64,000 bases of DNA from JADKIH01 sp031385005. Lineage in GTDB: Bacteria; Bacteroidota; Bacteroidia; AKYH767-A; 2013-40CM-41-45. Both the position numbers and the translations under genes were made by a program. This document shows positions 9,389 to 18,025 of the stretch, piece by piece (positions within the stretch are counted from its first letter, which is position 1; each line of letters starts with the position of its first letter). The notes beneath the pieces are model-generated. The model was not told where the DNA came from, did no database searches, and was given only the letters and a program-made list of their open reading frames with translations. The stretch is taken from the NCBI GenBank assembly GCA_031385005.1, contig JANNBB010000013.1, forward strand, positions 1 through 64,000. The letters run 5' to 3'.

Positions 9389-9799
9389 ATGATTAGAAAC
9401 ACGATTTTATTACTTTTAATAAGCTGTATATATTGTTCAGCCCAGCATTTAGAATACACGTATGACAATGCAGGTAACAGAATACAGCGAAAGTATTTTG
9501 TTGTTCGTCTTGCCAATCCAACTCAAGAGAAGGATTCTTCCTCATTCATTGAATCTGATTTTGGCATAAAAGTTTTTCCAAATCCTGCTTCGGAAGATAT
9601 CAATGTATTCATCGCTGCTCTCAAAGAAGGCGAATCCGCAATCGTACAACTATCGGATGAGCAAGGGAAGATTTTGTCGGAGAAAACACAAAAGTCACAA
9701 CAGGAAGTTTTGCATATTTCCGGTTTTAAACAGGGGGTATATTACCTAAAAATATTTATCAGAGAAAAGAGTGTTTCGTATAAAATTGTTAAATTGTAG
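9389..9799 (+). CDS. Small YD-motif protein with T9SS type A sorting domain
   Basis: This 136-residue protein has a signal peptide (ending CSA|Q), immediately followed by a single RHS-like YD motif, 'LEYTYDNAGNRIQRKYF'. After a short linker comes a complete T9SS sorting domain (KVFPNPASEDINVFI ... LHISGFKQGVYYLKI ... SYKIVKL, residues about 62-136). The RHS gene 900 bases upstream has YD repeats but no sorting domain, whereas this one has a sorting domain and one YD motif. It could be an anchor or carrier that uses strand complementation to attach to the RHS shell, or simply the remnant of a deleted RHS gene that kept both ends. The intact start, signal peptide and stop favour a functional gene. 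Domain calls are secure; role unknown. Confidence 0.8.
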   Translation: MIRNTILLLLISCIYCSAQHLEYTYDNAGNRIQRKYFVVRLANPTQEKDSSSFIESDFGIKVFPNPASEDINVFIAALKEGESAIVQLSDEQGKILSEKTQKSQQEVLHISGFKQGVYYLKIFIREKSVSYKIVKL

Positions 9800-9963
9800 T
9801 GCAGGCAATATTTCAATGAATCGATGATAAACTGTTATTGATTTACACAAGTTATTCGATCTATCCGGTCCACCGCGCGCAAAGTCAAAAATAGGTTCTA
9901 CTTTTACGAATGTCTAAATGCAGACTTCTTCGCATGCTGAATAATTTTTAATAGAAAATTAAA

Positions 9964-12900
9964 TTATTCCACCACAACCTTCCTGAAAACAGCATATTTA
10001 TCTGTTTTAATTTCCAACAGGTAAATGCCTTTGGCAAATGAAGACAGGTCTATTGAAAATGAATTCATGTCCGGTGTTTTCGTTTCGATAATTTGCCCTG
10101 TAATGTTTCTCACAAGAATAGACTTTATTAAAAGCGGTGCCGGAACAGAAACGAAAATACTTCCACTTGTTGGATTAGGGAATAGCAACAACTGAGCGTT
10201 AAGCGGATTTTCAAATGTAGAAGTTACGAGGTCAATAAAAACGCAATCGCTGTTTGTACATCCTTCAGTACTGGTTATAGTAGCGCAGAAAGTGTCTGTG
10301 TATGATATTGAAATGCTTTGAGTCGTTTCACCTGTCGACCAAAGATAGGACGACATGCCCGGACCTGCATCAATTGTAAATGAAGTGCCGTTTATCATTG
10401 TGTCGGCACCAAGGTTTATTGCAGGAATGCTAAAGACTTCTGCTATAGCGGCAATGCGATTACTAAAGCAAGATCCAAGATATGACTGTGCATAATACGT
10501 TCTTGTAGAAAGCAATAAAGGAGTTGTTATAGATGTACCCGTTCCTACCTGATTGCCTCCGCTTGGTGCATCGTACCAAAGAATTGGATTGGGAGAGCTG
10601 GCAGTAAGCGCAACAGTACCGGCACCACATCTTTGACCGGAAACGGTAACGGGATCTGTTGCCGCCGGGTTGATCGTTGCAATTACCGCTACCATATTAC
10701 TTAGGCAACTTCCGTTTCCGGATTGTGCATAGAAGGTTGTAGTTGTATTCAACGTAAGTGAATAGACGTTACCGACAGCAAGAATATTACCACCGGAAGG
10801 AGCATCGTACCAGGTAACCGGATCCTGAGAAACAGCATTTAGTGTTACAAGTCCGGGCCCGCAACGAACCACAGAACTAATGACAGGATCCACTCCGCTT
10901 GTAGTAATTGTTGCAGTAACCGGTATGCGTGCACTTAAACAAGTACCATTATCTGTTTGTGCATAGTAAGTGGTAGTAGTAGAAATAGAAGGTGTAGTAA
11001 AAGACGAACCCGTTGCAAGTACGCTTCCTCCTGAACTTGCAGCATACCAGAAAACAGGATCTGAAGCATTGGCTAAAAGTGTCAAAGAGCCCGTACCACA
11101 ACGAACAGCAGGAGTTGTAGAAGGATTTGCCGGGAGCGTATTCACCGTAGCGATTACCGGAATTCGTGCGCTTGAACAATTGGCATTGTGCGCCTCAGCA
11201 TAAAAGGTAGAAGTAGAATTAATAGAAGGAGTTGTGAATGAATTACCGGAGCTCAAACTACTGCCTCCTGTTGGAACATTGAACCAGGAAATAGGATCAG
11301 AGGCAGTAGCTGTTAATACTACTGTTCCTGGACCACACCGATCGGAGTCATTCACGATTGGATCGGCAGGAATAGGATTAATTGTGGCAATGATTGGAAT
11401 GCGCGCGCTCGGACAATTGAAACCTGACTGTACATAATAAGTAGTAGTAGCAGAAATAGAAGGAGTATTGTATGTTGAACCCGTGTTAAGCAACGATCCG
11501 CCGGTCGATGCATTAAACCAATAAACAGGTGCTGTTGAGGAAGCCGATAATGTAATCGAACCTGCTCCGCATCTGGAATTATTTGTTACTGTTGGAGCAT
11601 TTGCATAACCCTCCATTGTGATAGTTGTCGTAATCGAATTTCGTAGAGGAAATACATCGTTGTTGTTACTGGTATAACAGTAGAAATTAAATGTTCCTCC
11701 GCCTGTTGTATTTATAGTAGTTGTAAAAACCAAGGTGTCCAGATCTCCGGCCACTAATGTTGATGGATATGTCTGATTCAATGTTGCAGTCGCATTTCCT
11801 GAAACAACAACTGTTGTGGGAACACTGGCAACATTTACCTCCCCGAAATTTCGTACAACAACACTAACCTGTGTATTTGCACTTCCACAGGTAGAAGAAG
11901 TCGGATTAGCGAGTAACCATGCTCCTGTATATTTTAATTTGTTTATGACATTACCGGAATTATTGGCTTTGATTACTATAGCTTCTTCATGGTAAAAGCC
12001 AAAGCTTCCCGTATGCCCAACAACTAAATATCCCCCGTCTGAGGTGGGTATTCCGCAATAACCATGATCGTGATTGTCGCCTCCGAAAGTTTTTGACCAA
12101 AGCGTATCTCCTGATGGATTTGTTTTCAATAACCAAATGTTAGGTTGTAAAGGGCCGGAACTACTTGTCGTTCCGCAGGCAACATAATTTCCACCTGCCG
12201 TTTGAAATACAGTATGAAAATCATCCGGGAAAGATCCACCATAAACTTTAGCCCAGACAACAACTCCTCCGGTGTCTGTTTTTACCAGATAACCATCGTC
12301 GCCGGTTGTTGCTGAGTTTGTTCCTCCCGCAAGTAAAAATCCATCGGAGAGTACAAGAATAGATTCAATGTTATCGGTAGAAATACTACCCATTCTTCTC
12401 GTCCATAAGGTGTCGCCTAAGCTATTGATACGTACAAGGTATTGATCGAATCCATTTGATCCATTATTGCTTTGGCCTCCTAAAATAAAACCACCATCTG
12501 AAAGTAAGCGAATTGAATTTGCATCGTCATAACTGGATGCCCCATAACGGCGTGTCCATATTGTATCTCCACTACTATTTAGCAGCAGCATGAATGCATC
12601 ATAATAAAGTGCCGGAGAGGAAGTAGTATATCCTACGACAGCAAAATTGCCATTGGGTAATTCGATAATATCCTGAGCTCTTTCTTTTCCTGATCCACCC
12701 CAAAATTTTACCCATTGCAATTGTCCTGCACTATTTAGTTTCATGTACATGGCATCGTCGGAAAGACCTGTGACGCTATTCGAATAACCGCACAATGCAA
12801 AACCTCCATCAAGAGTAGGAATAACTTTGTACAATAAATCTTTCTGACTCATCGGTCCGTTGTATTTGAATGTCCAGATTGTGTCTCCTGTGACATTCAT

Positions 12901-13104
12901 CCTGACTACAAATGCATCAGAATCGTTTGCAGTCGAGTCGGCAGTATAACCTGCTACTACGTACCCACCTGATGGCAATTCGCGTGCGCTTCTGAAAACA
13001 TCCGATTGACGTGCACTGAAAAGTTTTTCCCAGGTAGTTTGAGCATTAGCACAGCCGGCTGCAAAAAACAAGGAGAGCATTAAAAGGTTTCGCAGAAAAA
13101 GCAT
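9964..13104 (-). CDS. Secreted propeller / Ig-like repeat protein with T9SS sorting domain
   Basis: The 1046-residue product has an N-terminal signal peptide (ANA|Q; an 'AAGC' nearby makes a lipoprotein reading possible but less likely). Residues about 25-380 contain seven repeats of the form 'LPSDGGF...GYT...DxYLVKxNxxGDTLWxxxYGG', suggesting a seven-bladed propeller. A CARDB-like adhesion domain follows (about 395-500). Five Ig-like repeats of about 80 residues come next ('RCGxGxVTLxA...WYDAPSGG...FTTPSISTTTTYYAQ'), then a SprB/PKD-like segment with 'SSYLWSTGETTQSI'. A T9SS sorting domain ends the protein (LLLFPNPTSGSIFV ... FAKGIYLLEIKTD ... RKVVVE). It is probably a cell-surface or secreted adhesin; no enzymatic motif is visible. 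It lies 49 bases downstream of a longer paralog on the same strand. Confidence 0.85.
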   Translation of the reverse strand: MLFLRNLLMLSLFFAAGCANAQTTWEKLFSARQSDVFRSARELPSGGYVVAGYTADSTANDSDAFVVRMNVTGDTIWTFKYNGPMSQKDLLYKVIPTLDGGFALCGYSNSVTGLSDDAMYMKLNSAGQLQWVKFWGGSGKERAQDIIELPNGNFAVVGYTTSSPALYYDAFMLLLNSSGDTIWTRRYGASSYDDANSIRLLSDGGFILGGQSNNGSNGFDQYLVRINSLGDTLWTRRMGSISTDNIESILVLSDGFLLAGGTNSATTGDDGYLVKTDTGGVVVWAKVYGGSFPDDFHTVFQTAGGNYVACGTTSSSGPLQPNIWLLKTNPSGDTLWSKTFGGDNHDHGYCGIPTSDGGYLVVGHTGSFGFYHEEAIVIKANNSGNVINKLKYTGAWLLANPTSSTCGSANTQVSVVVRNFGEVNVASVPTTVVVSGNATATLNQTYPSTLVAGDLDTLVFTTTINTTGGGTFNFYCYTSNNNDVFPLRNSITTTITMEGYANAPTVTNNSRCGAGSITLSASSTAPVYWFNASTGGSLLNTGSTYNTPSISATTTYYVQSGFNCPSARIPIIATINPIPADPIVNDSDRCGPGTVVLTATASDPISWFNVPTGGSSLSSGNSFTTPSINSTSTFYAEAHNANCSSARIPVIATVNTLPANPSTTPAVRCGTGSLTLLANASDPVFWYAASSGGSVLATGSSFTTPSISTTTTYYAQTDNGTCLSARIPVTATITTSGVDPVISSVVRCGPGLVTLNAVSQDPVTWYDAPSGGNILAVGNVYSLTLNTTTTFYAQSGNGSCLSNMVAVIATINPAATDPVTVSGQRCGAGTVALTASSPNPILWYDAPSGGNQVGTGTSITTPLLLSTRTYYAQSYLGSCFSNRIAAIAEVFSIPAINLGADTMINGTSFTIDAGPGMSSYLWSTGETTQSISISYTDTFCATITSTEGCTNSDCVFIDLVTSTFENPLNAQLLLFPNPTSGSIFVSVPAPLLIKSILVRNITGQIIETKTPDMNSFSIDLSSFAKGIYLLEIKTDKYAVFRKVVVE
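10430..11590 (-). repeat. Five in-frame Ig-like repeats of about 240 bases
   Basis: Five tandem coding repeats, each opening with 'RCGxG' and closing with 'xxARIPVIATIN'. The segment coding 'TTPSISTTTTYYAQ' is highly similar between copies at DNA level. Confidence 0.75.
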
Positions 13105-13125
13105 ATGAATAATTTAAGCAATATG

Positions 13126-13152
13126 AATAAACACTTATTGCAAGTGTTTATT
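13126..13152 (-). terminator. Hairpin between the two Ig-like repeat genes
   Basis: An 11-bp perfect inverted repeat, AATAAACACTT (13126-13136) and AAGTGTTTATT (13142-13152), has a five-base loop. It fills most of the 49-base gap between the stop of the upstream paralog and the start of the downstream one. The stem is AT-rich and the following T-tract on the minus strand is interrupted, so it may be a weak terminator or an mRNA-processing hairpin. Confidence 0.45.
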
Positions 13153-13153
13153 A

Positions 13154-16100
13154 TTACTGAATGATCAGCGTGCGTGTTAAATTACCCTCCGGTGTGAATA
13201 CCTGAAGATAATAAAGTCCTTTAGCTAAGTCATTCAGATTGTATTCTTTGTTGAATATTCCTCCTGATACATGACTGTCGGTAAGTATGATTTGTCCTAT
13301 TACATCAGTAATCTGTAAGTCAAATCGCAGCGATGCATCGTTGGTAGTAATGTTCAACATTCCTTGAGTCGGATTTGGATATACATTGAAGTGATTATTC
13401 AGATCGTTTTCGGTTAAGCCCGTTATCAGATTAACGGTAATTGTATCTGAGTTCTGGCAGGAATGAATATCCGTGACTGTAACATAAAATACTCCGGCCG
13501 TGTTTACATTTATCGTTTGAGAAGTAGCAGTAGTTGACCACAAGTAAGCAGAGAAACCGGGTCCCGCATCAAGCGTAATTGTTTGTCCGGATACGACATT
13601 CACTACCGGTGGTCCCAGATTGACGAATGGCAGTGCATAAACCGTAGCGACAACTGCTACTCTGTTACTCGGACATCTTCCATCGTTTGCCTCAACATAA
13701 ACAGTTGTGGTGGCATTGAAGTTAGCGGTGTAAGAATTCCCTGTTGCAATTGGAGAACCTCCGGTTGACAGACTAAACCAAGACATAGGATTTGCCGCAG
13801 TAGCCGTAAGTGTTTGTTGTCCCGGACCGCAATGCGTTGAACCTACACCGACAGGATCAGGAGCGAGTGGATTTATTGTGGCTACAGTTGCAACTGCATT
13901 ACTCATGCAATTACCTGTTCCTGCAGCTACATAATAGGTAGTGGTTGTAGAAATGGAAGGAGTTGTAAAACTGGAGCCGGTGCCCAGAACTGTTCCTCCC
14001 GGTGCATCATACCATGTAAGTGGATTCGCTGAAGTTGCCGTTAATGTTACTGTTCCGGTTCCACAGTTCGAGCCACCATTTGATAAAGGATCAGCAGGTG
14101 CAATATTAACGGTTGCAGTTGCAGGTATTGCATTGCTGAGGCAACCCGAACTTCCTGCTACAGCATAGTATGTAGTGGTTGTAGAAATGGAAGGTGTCGT
14201 GAAATTGTTTCCGGTTCCGACAATTGAGCCTCCCGGTGCATCATACCATGTTATCGGTAATGCTGAAGTAGCAGATATAGCTACTGTTCCTGTTCCACAT
14301 CTTGACCCGCCAGTAGTAACTGGATCAGCTGCTTGATTGGTTATAATTGCACTGACTGCTACACGTGTACTCGGACAACTATTTCCGGCTTGTGCATAGT
14401 AGGTGGTTGTAGTAGAAATAGAAGGTGTCGTATAAGAGTTTCCTGTGGCCAGTTGAGTTCCGCCGGTAGAAGCACTGTACCAGAATATTGAATCGGGAGA
14501 TGTTGCCTGCAAGGTTACTGCACCCGGACCACAATGAACTCCATTGGTAACAGAAGGTGGAGCAGTAACATTAATAGTTGCAACTACAGGAGTGCGCTGA
14601 CTGTTACAACCTGTATTCGATGCTTGTGCGTAATACGTTGTTGTTGTTGAAATAGAAGGCGTAGTGAAAAGCAACCCTGAACCCAATTGAGAACCTCCGC
14701 TAGCTGCAGACCACCAGGTTACCGGATTAAGTGATTGTGCAGAAATTACAACAGAACCATTTCCGCAACGAGATCCATTCGTTCCAACAGGAGGATCGGT
14801 AACGATAATGTTTGCGGTAACCGGTACACGTGCACTTGGACAAGTAATACCGGCTTCAACATAATAGGTAACAGGCGAAGAAAGGACAGGAGTTGTATAC
14901 GTGCTTGTTGAGGATATAGGTGAGCCGCCGGTAGTAGAAGTATACCATCTGAGCGGATCGGTAGAACTTGCAGAGAGCGTAACAGAGGCAGGTCCGCAAG
15001 CAGTAACACTTGTTACCGTTGGTGCATTTGAACCATTTATTATCGCATCAACTGCAACAGCTGAACTTGGACAAGTCGTTCCTGCAATGGCATAGTAGGT
15101 AGTGGTTGCACTTAAGTAGGGCGTTGTGAAAGAAAGTCCACTTCCCATTACAGTCCCGTTTGTAGCTGCATTGTACCAGTTAACCGGATCACTTGAAGTA
15201 GCAGTAAGTGTTACCGTGCCGGGTCCACAACGGGTGACATCAGGTGCGACAGGATTCGATGAAGTGTTATTGATGATTGCACTTACTGCAATCCTGTTTG
15301 AACACGAAGCTGACTCAACATAATAGGTAGTTGTTGTAGATAGTGAAGGAGTTGTATAGGAAGATGATGAACTTAACAGGTTTCCACCTGCAGCTGCATC
15401 ATACCAACTTACACCGGAAGAAGAATTTGCAGTAAGGGTTACGCTGCCATTTCCGCAACGTGATTTGTCGAAAGCCGTAGTACTTCCCGAACCGATTATT
15501 GCCTGTACCGGCACACGGTTACTTGCGCAGTTTTGACTTGGAACAAAAACATGCCAATTATAAAAATAATAGTAGTTACCTGCGCTTGATGAACTGGAAC
15601 CGTAAATTTCTAAGGTTTGTGAAATACTGTATGGGTAAACAGCTCCTCCGCTATTACGGAACAATGTGCCACTTGATCCCGAAAGTCCAAGCTGAAGATC
15701 GTTTTCCTGAGGTATGTCGAAGTCGAGGTACACACGAATTCCGGAAGGTGCAGAAGGGAGGTTAATCGTTTTTGACTGAAGTACTGTTCCGCCTGAATTT
15801 CTTAATTCAATCGTACGGTTTCCTGCACTCGATGGATAGACCAATACAGAAACAAGTTTGAATTGTGTCCGTGAATCGAATTTCAAATAACCGGTATTTG
15901 AACTGGACCCGCTTCCAATGCTATTGTCTGCTGCTCCTGTTATACTTCCTTTTCCTTTAATGGATTGTACGTAATACGTTGTTGTGCTGCTTAATGAAGG
16001 AGTCGTATAAGAAGTTCCGGTTGAAATTAGATTTCCATTTACCGGTGCATCATACCAAAACATCGAATCAGCAGCAGCGGCACGTGTTGAATTTAATGTG

Positions 16101-17650
16101 AGCGTACCGTTTGAGCAGCGAACTGCAGACGTTGTAGAAGGATCTCCGGTTGGAGGAATAACATTTACGATTATGGCAATAGTGTCATTTGTATAAGAAA
16201 TATCGCTAGGCCTGTGAGGTATGTATGCTTTCAGATTATAGGTTCCGTCAACATTGAAATTATAGGTGCTCGAGAATGTCAGTGTCGTGGAAATGTTCGG
16301 CAACAAACTTCCAACAAAGGTATCTGTAAGCGTAGTTATAGTAGAACCATTATCAATTTTAAAAATGACAGGGATATTCTGTTCCGTAGTAGCTCCGTAG
16401 TTGGTTAGTACAACACTTAAACTTACGTTGTTGCTCCTGCAGAGATTAACTTTTGGTGCAGTAATATTATCGATTGCAATATCCTTATTCACACCACCGT
16501 TGGGGCCAAGTTTTACAAGAGAAAAATTCATGGCTGCGGCACTGTTTCTAAAATAACCGAATTCTGCAAAGCCACCATCAGAAGTTTCTATTCCTCTATA
16601 TGCATGATCATGGTAGGCGGATCCGTAAGATGTCACATGCCATTCAAAGTTTCCGGCATTGTCCGTTTTAATCAGATAATAGTTTGGGTTTATTAATCCA
16701 AAACTTCTTGTGATGCCTGCAATAATAAAACCTCCGTCAGAAGTATTTTCCACCGTTTTTCCACCGTCTTTCTTTGTACCGCCATAAACTTTATCCCATA
16801 ACTGATTTCCTAAAGAGTCTGTACGAATCAGCCAGATGTCTGTACTACCTAAACCTGTAGAAAGAGTATCGGCATCACCGACAATTATAAAACCTCCATC
16901 AGGTGTAATCTGAACATAATGTGCTTCCTGCAAATAGGGTTGTGCATAGGTTTGTGACCACTGAACAACTCCGGAGGCATTTGTCTTTACCAGATAATAA
17001 TCACCATCACCATTTCCGTAACTGTATGTTTGTCCGGTGAGAATATAACCACCGTCCGCAGTTTGCTGCAGAGAGTTTCCAATTTCATAAGAGCCACCTC
17101 CAATATTTCTCTCCCATTGAGTTACTCCCAATGCGTCGAATTTTACGAGGTAAAAATCATATCCGCCATTTGTACCGGATGTATTTACGCCGACAGCTGC
17201 ATAACCGCCATCTGTCGTTTGGATAACTGCTTCAAACCATTGCGTTCCACCATCACCTAATATTTTTTCCCAAAGTGTATTTCCTAAATTATCAGTGCGA
17301 ACCAGATAAGCATCGTCGCTACCATTTCTTGCGGTGAGTCCGCAGATAATAAAACCACCTCCTGTAACAGGTTTTACCATGTTAGCAAAATCAAAAGACG
17401 TTGAGCCAATTGACTTTGTCCATAAAGGCGTACCATAAGCATCGGTTCGTACTAACCAGATATCGCTTTGACCATTACTATATGTAGTTGTTCCACCGGT
17501 TAAGATAAATCCGCTATCCGGTAATTGTTCCATCCAACGACCGTCTTCATTACCGACCCCACCGTATTCCTGACTAAATACGATTTGGGCTTTTAAATTA
17601 CTTCCGGTAATTAATATTGATAAAAACAGTAGAGCAAATATTTTTCTCAT
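13154..17650 (-). CDS. Giant secreted propeller / nine Ig-like repeat protein with T9SS sorting domain
   Basis: The 1498-residue product starts with a signal peptide (NLKA|Q). Seven propeller repeats follow (about 25-385; 'QTTDGGY...GxxxxxxxDxYLVKxDxxGxxxWxxxxGG'), then a CARDB-like segment (about 400-500). Nine Ig-like repeats with the same 'RCGxGxVTLxAxS...WYDAxxGG...TTPSISTTTTYYA' signature run from about 505 to 1340. The first repeat is interrupted by a roughly 110-residue Ser/Gly-rich insertion (about 565-680), which looks like a separate beta-sandwich. An 'AYLWSTTATSQTINV' segment and a T9SS sorting domain (FNVYPNPTQGMLNIT ... LAKGLYYLQVFT ... TLIIQ) finish the protein. It is the longer paralog of the next gene. 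A surface or adhesive role is inferred from the architecture; no catalytic motif is seen. Confidence 0.85.
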   Translation of the reverse strand: MRKIFALLFLSILITGSNLKAQIVFSQEYGGVGNEDGRWMEQLPDSGFILTGGTTTYSNGQSDIWLVRTDAYGTPLWTKSIGSTSFDFANMVKPVTGGGFIICGLTARNGSDDAYLVRTDNLGNTLWEKILGDGGTQWFEAVIQTTDGGYAAVGVNTSGTNGGYDFYLVKFDALGVTQWERNIGGGSYEIGNSLQQTADGGYILTGQTYSYGNGDGDYYLVKTNASGVVQWSQTYAQPYLQEAHYVQITPDGGFIIVGDADTLSTGLGSTDIWLIRTDSLGNQLWDKVYGGTKKDGGKTVENTSDGGFIIAGITRSFGLINPNYYLIKTDNAGNFEWHVTSYGSAYHDHAYRGIETSDGGFAEFGYFRNSAAAMNFSLVKLGPNGGVNKDIAIDNITAPKVNLCRSNNVSLSVVLTNYGATTEQNIPVIFKIDNGSTITTLTDTFVGSLLPNISTTLTFSSTYNFNVDGTYNLKAYIPHRPSDISYTNDTIAIIVNVIPPTGDPSTTSAVRCSNGTLTLNSTRAAAADSMFWYDAPVNGNLISTGTSYTTPSLSSTTTYYVQSIKGKGSITGAADNSIGSGSSSNTGYLKFDSRTQFKLVSVLVYPSSAGNRTIELRNSGGTVLQSKTINLPSAPSGIRVYLDFDIPQENDLQLGLSGSSGTLFRNSGGAVYPYSISQTLEIYGSSSSSAGNYYYFYNWHVFVPSQNCASNRVPVQAIIGSGSTTAFDKSRCGNGSVTLTANSSSGVSWYDAAAGGNLLSSSSSYTTPSLSTTTTYYVESASCSNRIAVSAIINNTSSNPVAPDVTRCGPGTVTLTATSSDPVNWYNAATNGTVMGSGLSFTTPYLSATTTYYAIAGTTCPSSAVAVDAIINGSNAPTVTSVTACGPASVTLSASSTDPLRWYTSTTGGSPISSTSTYTTPVLSSPVTYYVEAGITCPSARVPVTANIIVTDPPVGTNGSRCGNGSVVISAQSLNPVTWWSAASGGSQLGSGLLFTTPSISTTTTYYAQASNTGCNSQRTPVVATINVTAPPSVTNGVHCGPGAVTLQATSPDSIFWYSASTGGTQLATGNSYTTPSISTTTTYYAQAGNSCPSTRVAVSAIITNQAADPVTTGGSRCGTGTVAISATSALPITWYDAPGGSIVGTGNNFTTPSISTTTTYYAVAGSSGCLSNAIPATATVNIAPADPLSNGGSNCGTGTVTLTATSANPLTWYDAPGGTVLGTGSSFTTPSISTTTTYYVAAGTGNCMSNAVATVATINPLAPDPVGVGSTHCGPGQQTLTATAANPMSWFSLSTGGSPIATGNSYTANFNATTTVYVEANDGRCPSNRVAVVATVYALPFVNLGPPVVNVVSGQTITLDAGPGFSAYLWSTTATSQTINVNTAGVFYVTVTDIHSCQNSDTITVNLITGLTENDLNNHFNVYPNPTQGMLNITTNDASLRFDLQITDVIGQIILTDSHVSGGIFNKEYNLNDLAKGLYYLQVFTPEGNLTRTLIIQ
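13640..16140 (-). repeat. Nine in-frame Ig-like repeats of about 235 bases, one with an insertion
   Basis: Nine coding repeats in tandem. Neighbouring copies share runs such as GTAGTGGTTGTAGAAATGGA (plus-strand reading near 13938 and again near 14170). This suggests recent duplication or homogenisation. The copy nearest the N-terminus carries a roughly 110-codon insert. Confidence 0.75.
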
Positions 17651-18025
17651 AAAGATTGTTTAGGAGCTACAAATTTAACCGATAACCATGCGAAAGCACG
17701 TTTATTACGCCAGAAAAATATTTCTAAGGGTGAATAACTACATAAGTCCTACGAACCGTATAATTCACTTGACGATTTTTAAAAAGCAGCTGATTAATTT
17801 TTTACAAAGTAACGAAAAATGTGAATTATAAAAGTCATTTTTTTGTTAAAAAGCGAATCACCTTTTTAGACCTTAAACCTTTGATTTTTAATAAATTTAG
17901 CTGTTTTCGAATAAGCTAACGTAAGAGCTAAATTGACGTTTTTATTGAACTAAAAACAAGAAAATCAGGGATTTAGATAATTTTCCTAATTTTCTTTTGT
18001 AATCGCTTCAAATTTAATACAATAG
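17651..18025. other. Gene-free 375-base AT-rich stretch with a 9-bp inverted repeat
   Basis: Apart from the possible -7 element, I see one spaced inverted repeat: AATTTAGCT (17894-17902) and AGCTAAATT (17936-17944), with AGCTAA repeated between the arms. No open frame of note, tRNA or clear terminator is present. It separates the end of the EF-G-like gene from the start of the giant repeat gene, both on the minus strand. Confidence 0.4.
17670..17677 (-). promoter_or_regulatory. Possible -7 element (TAAATTTG) for the giant Ig-repeat gene
   Basis: On the minus strand TAAATTTG fits the Bacteroidota -7 consensus TAnnTTTG and lies 19 bases before the ATG. No clear TTG is found at -33, only TTTCG at about the right spacing, so this is tentative. 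Confidence 0.35.

Noticed and set aside
10970..11437. Plus-strand open frames opposite the Ig-like repeats
   Set aside because: They recur in each repeat with the same antisense peptide pattern and reflect low-complexity codons of the real gene; the same holds at 13941-15323.
13640..16140. Regular repeats considered as a possible CRISPR array
   Set aside because: The period is about 235 bases, in frame, and every unit encodes an Ig-like domain.
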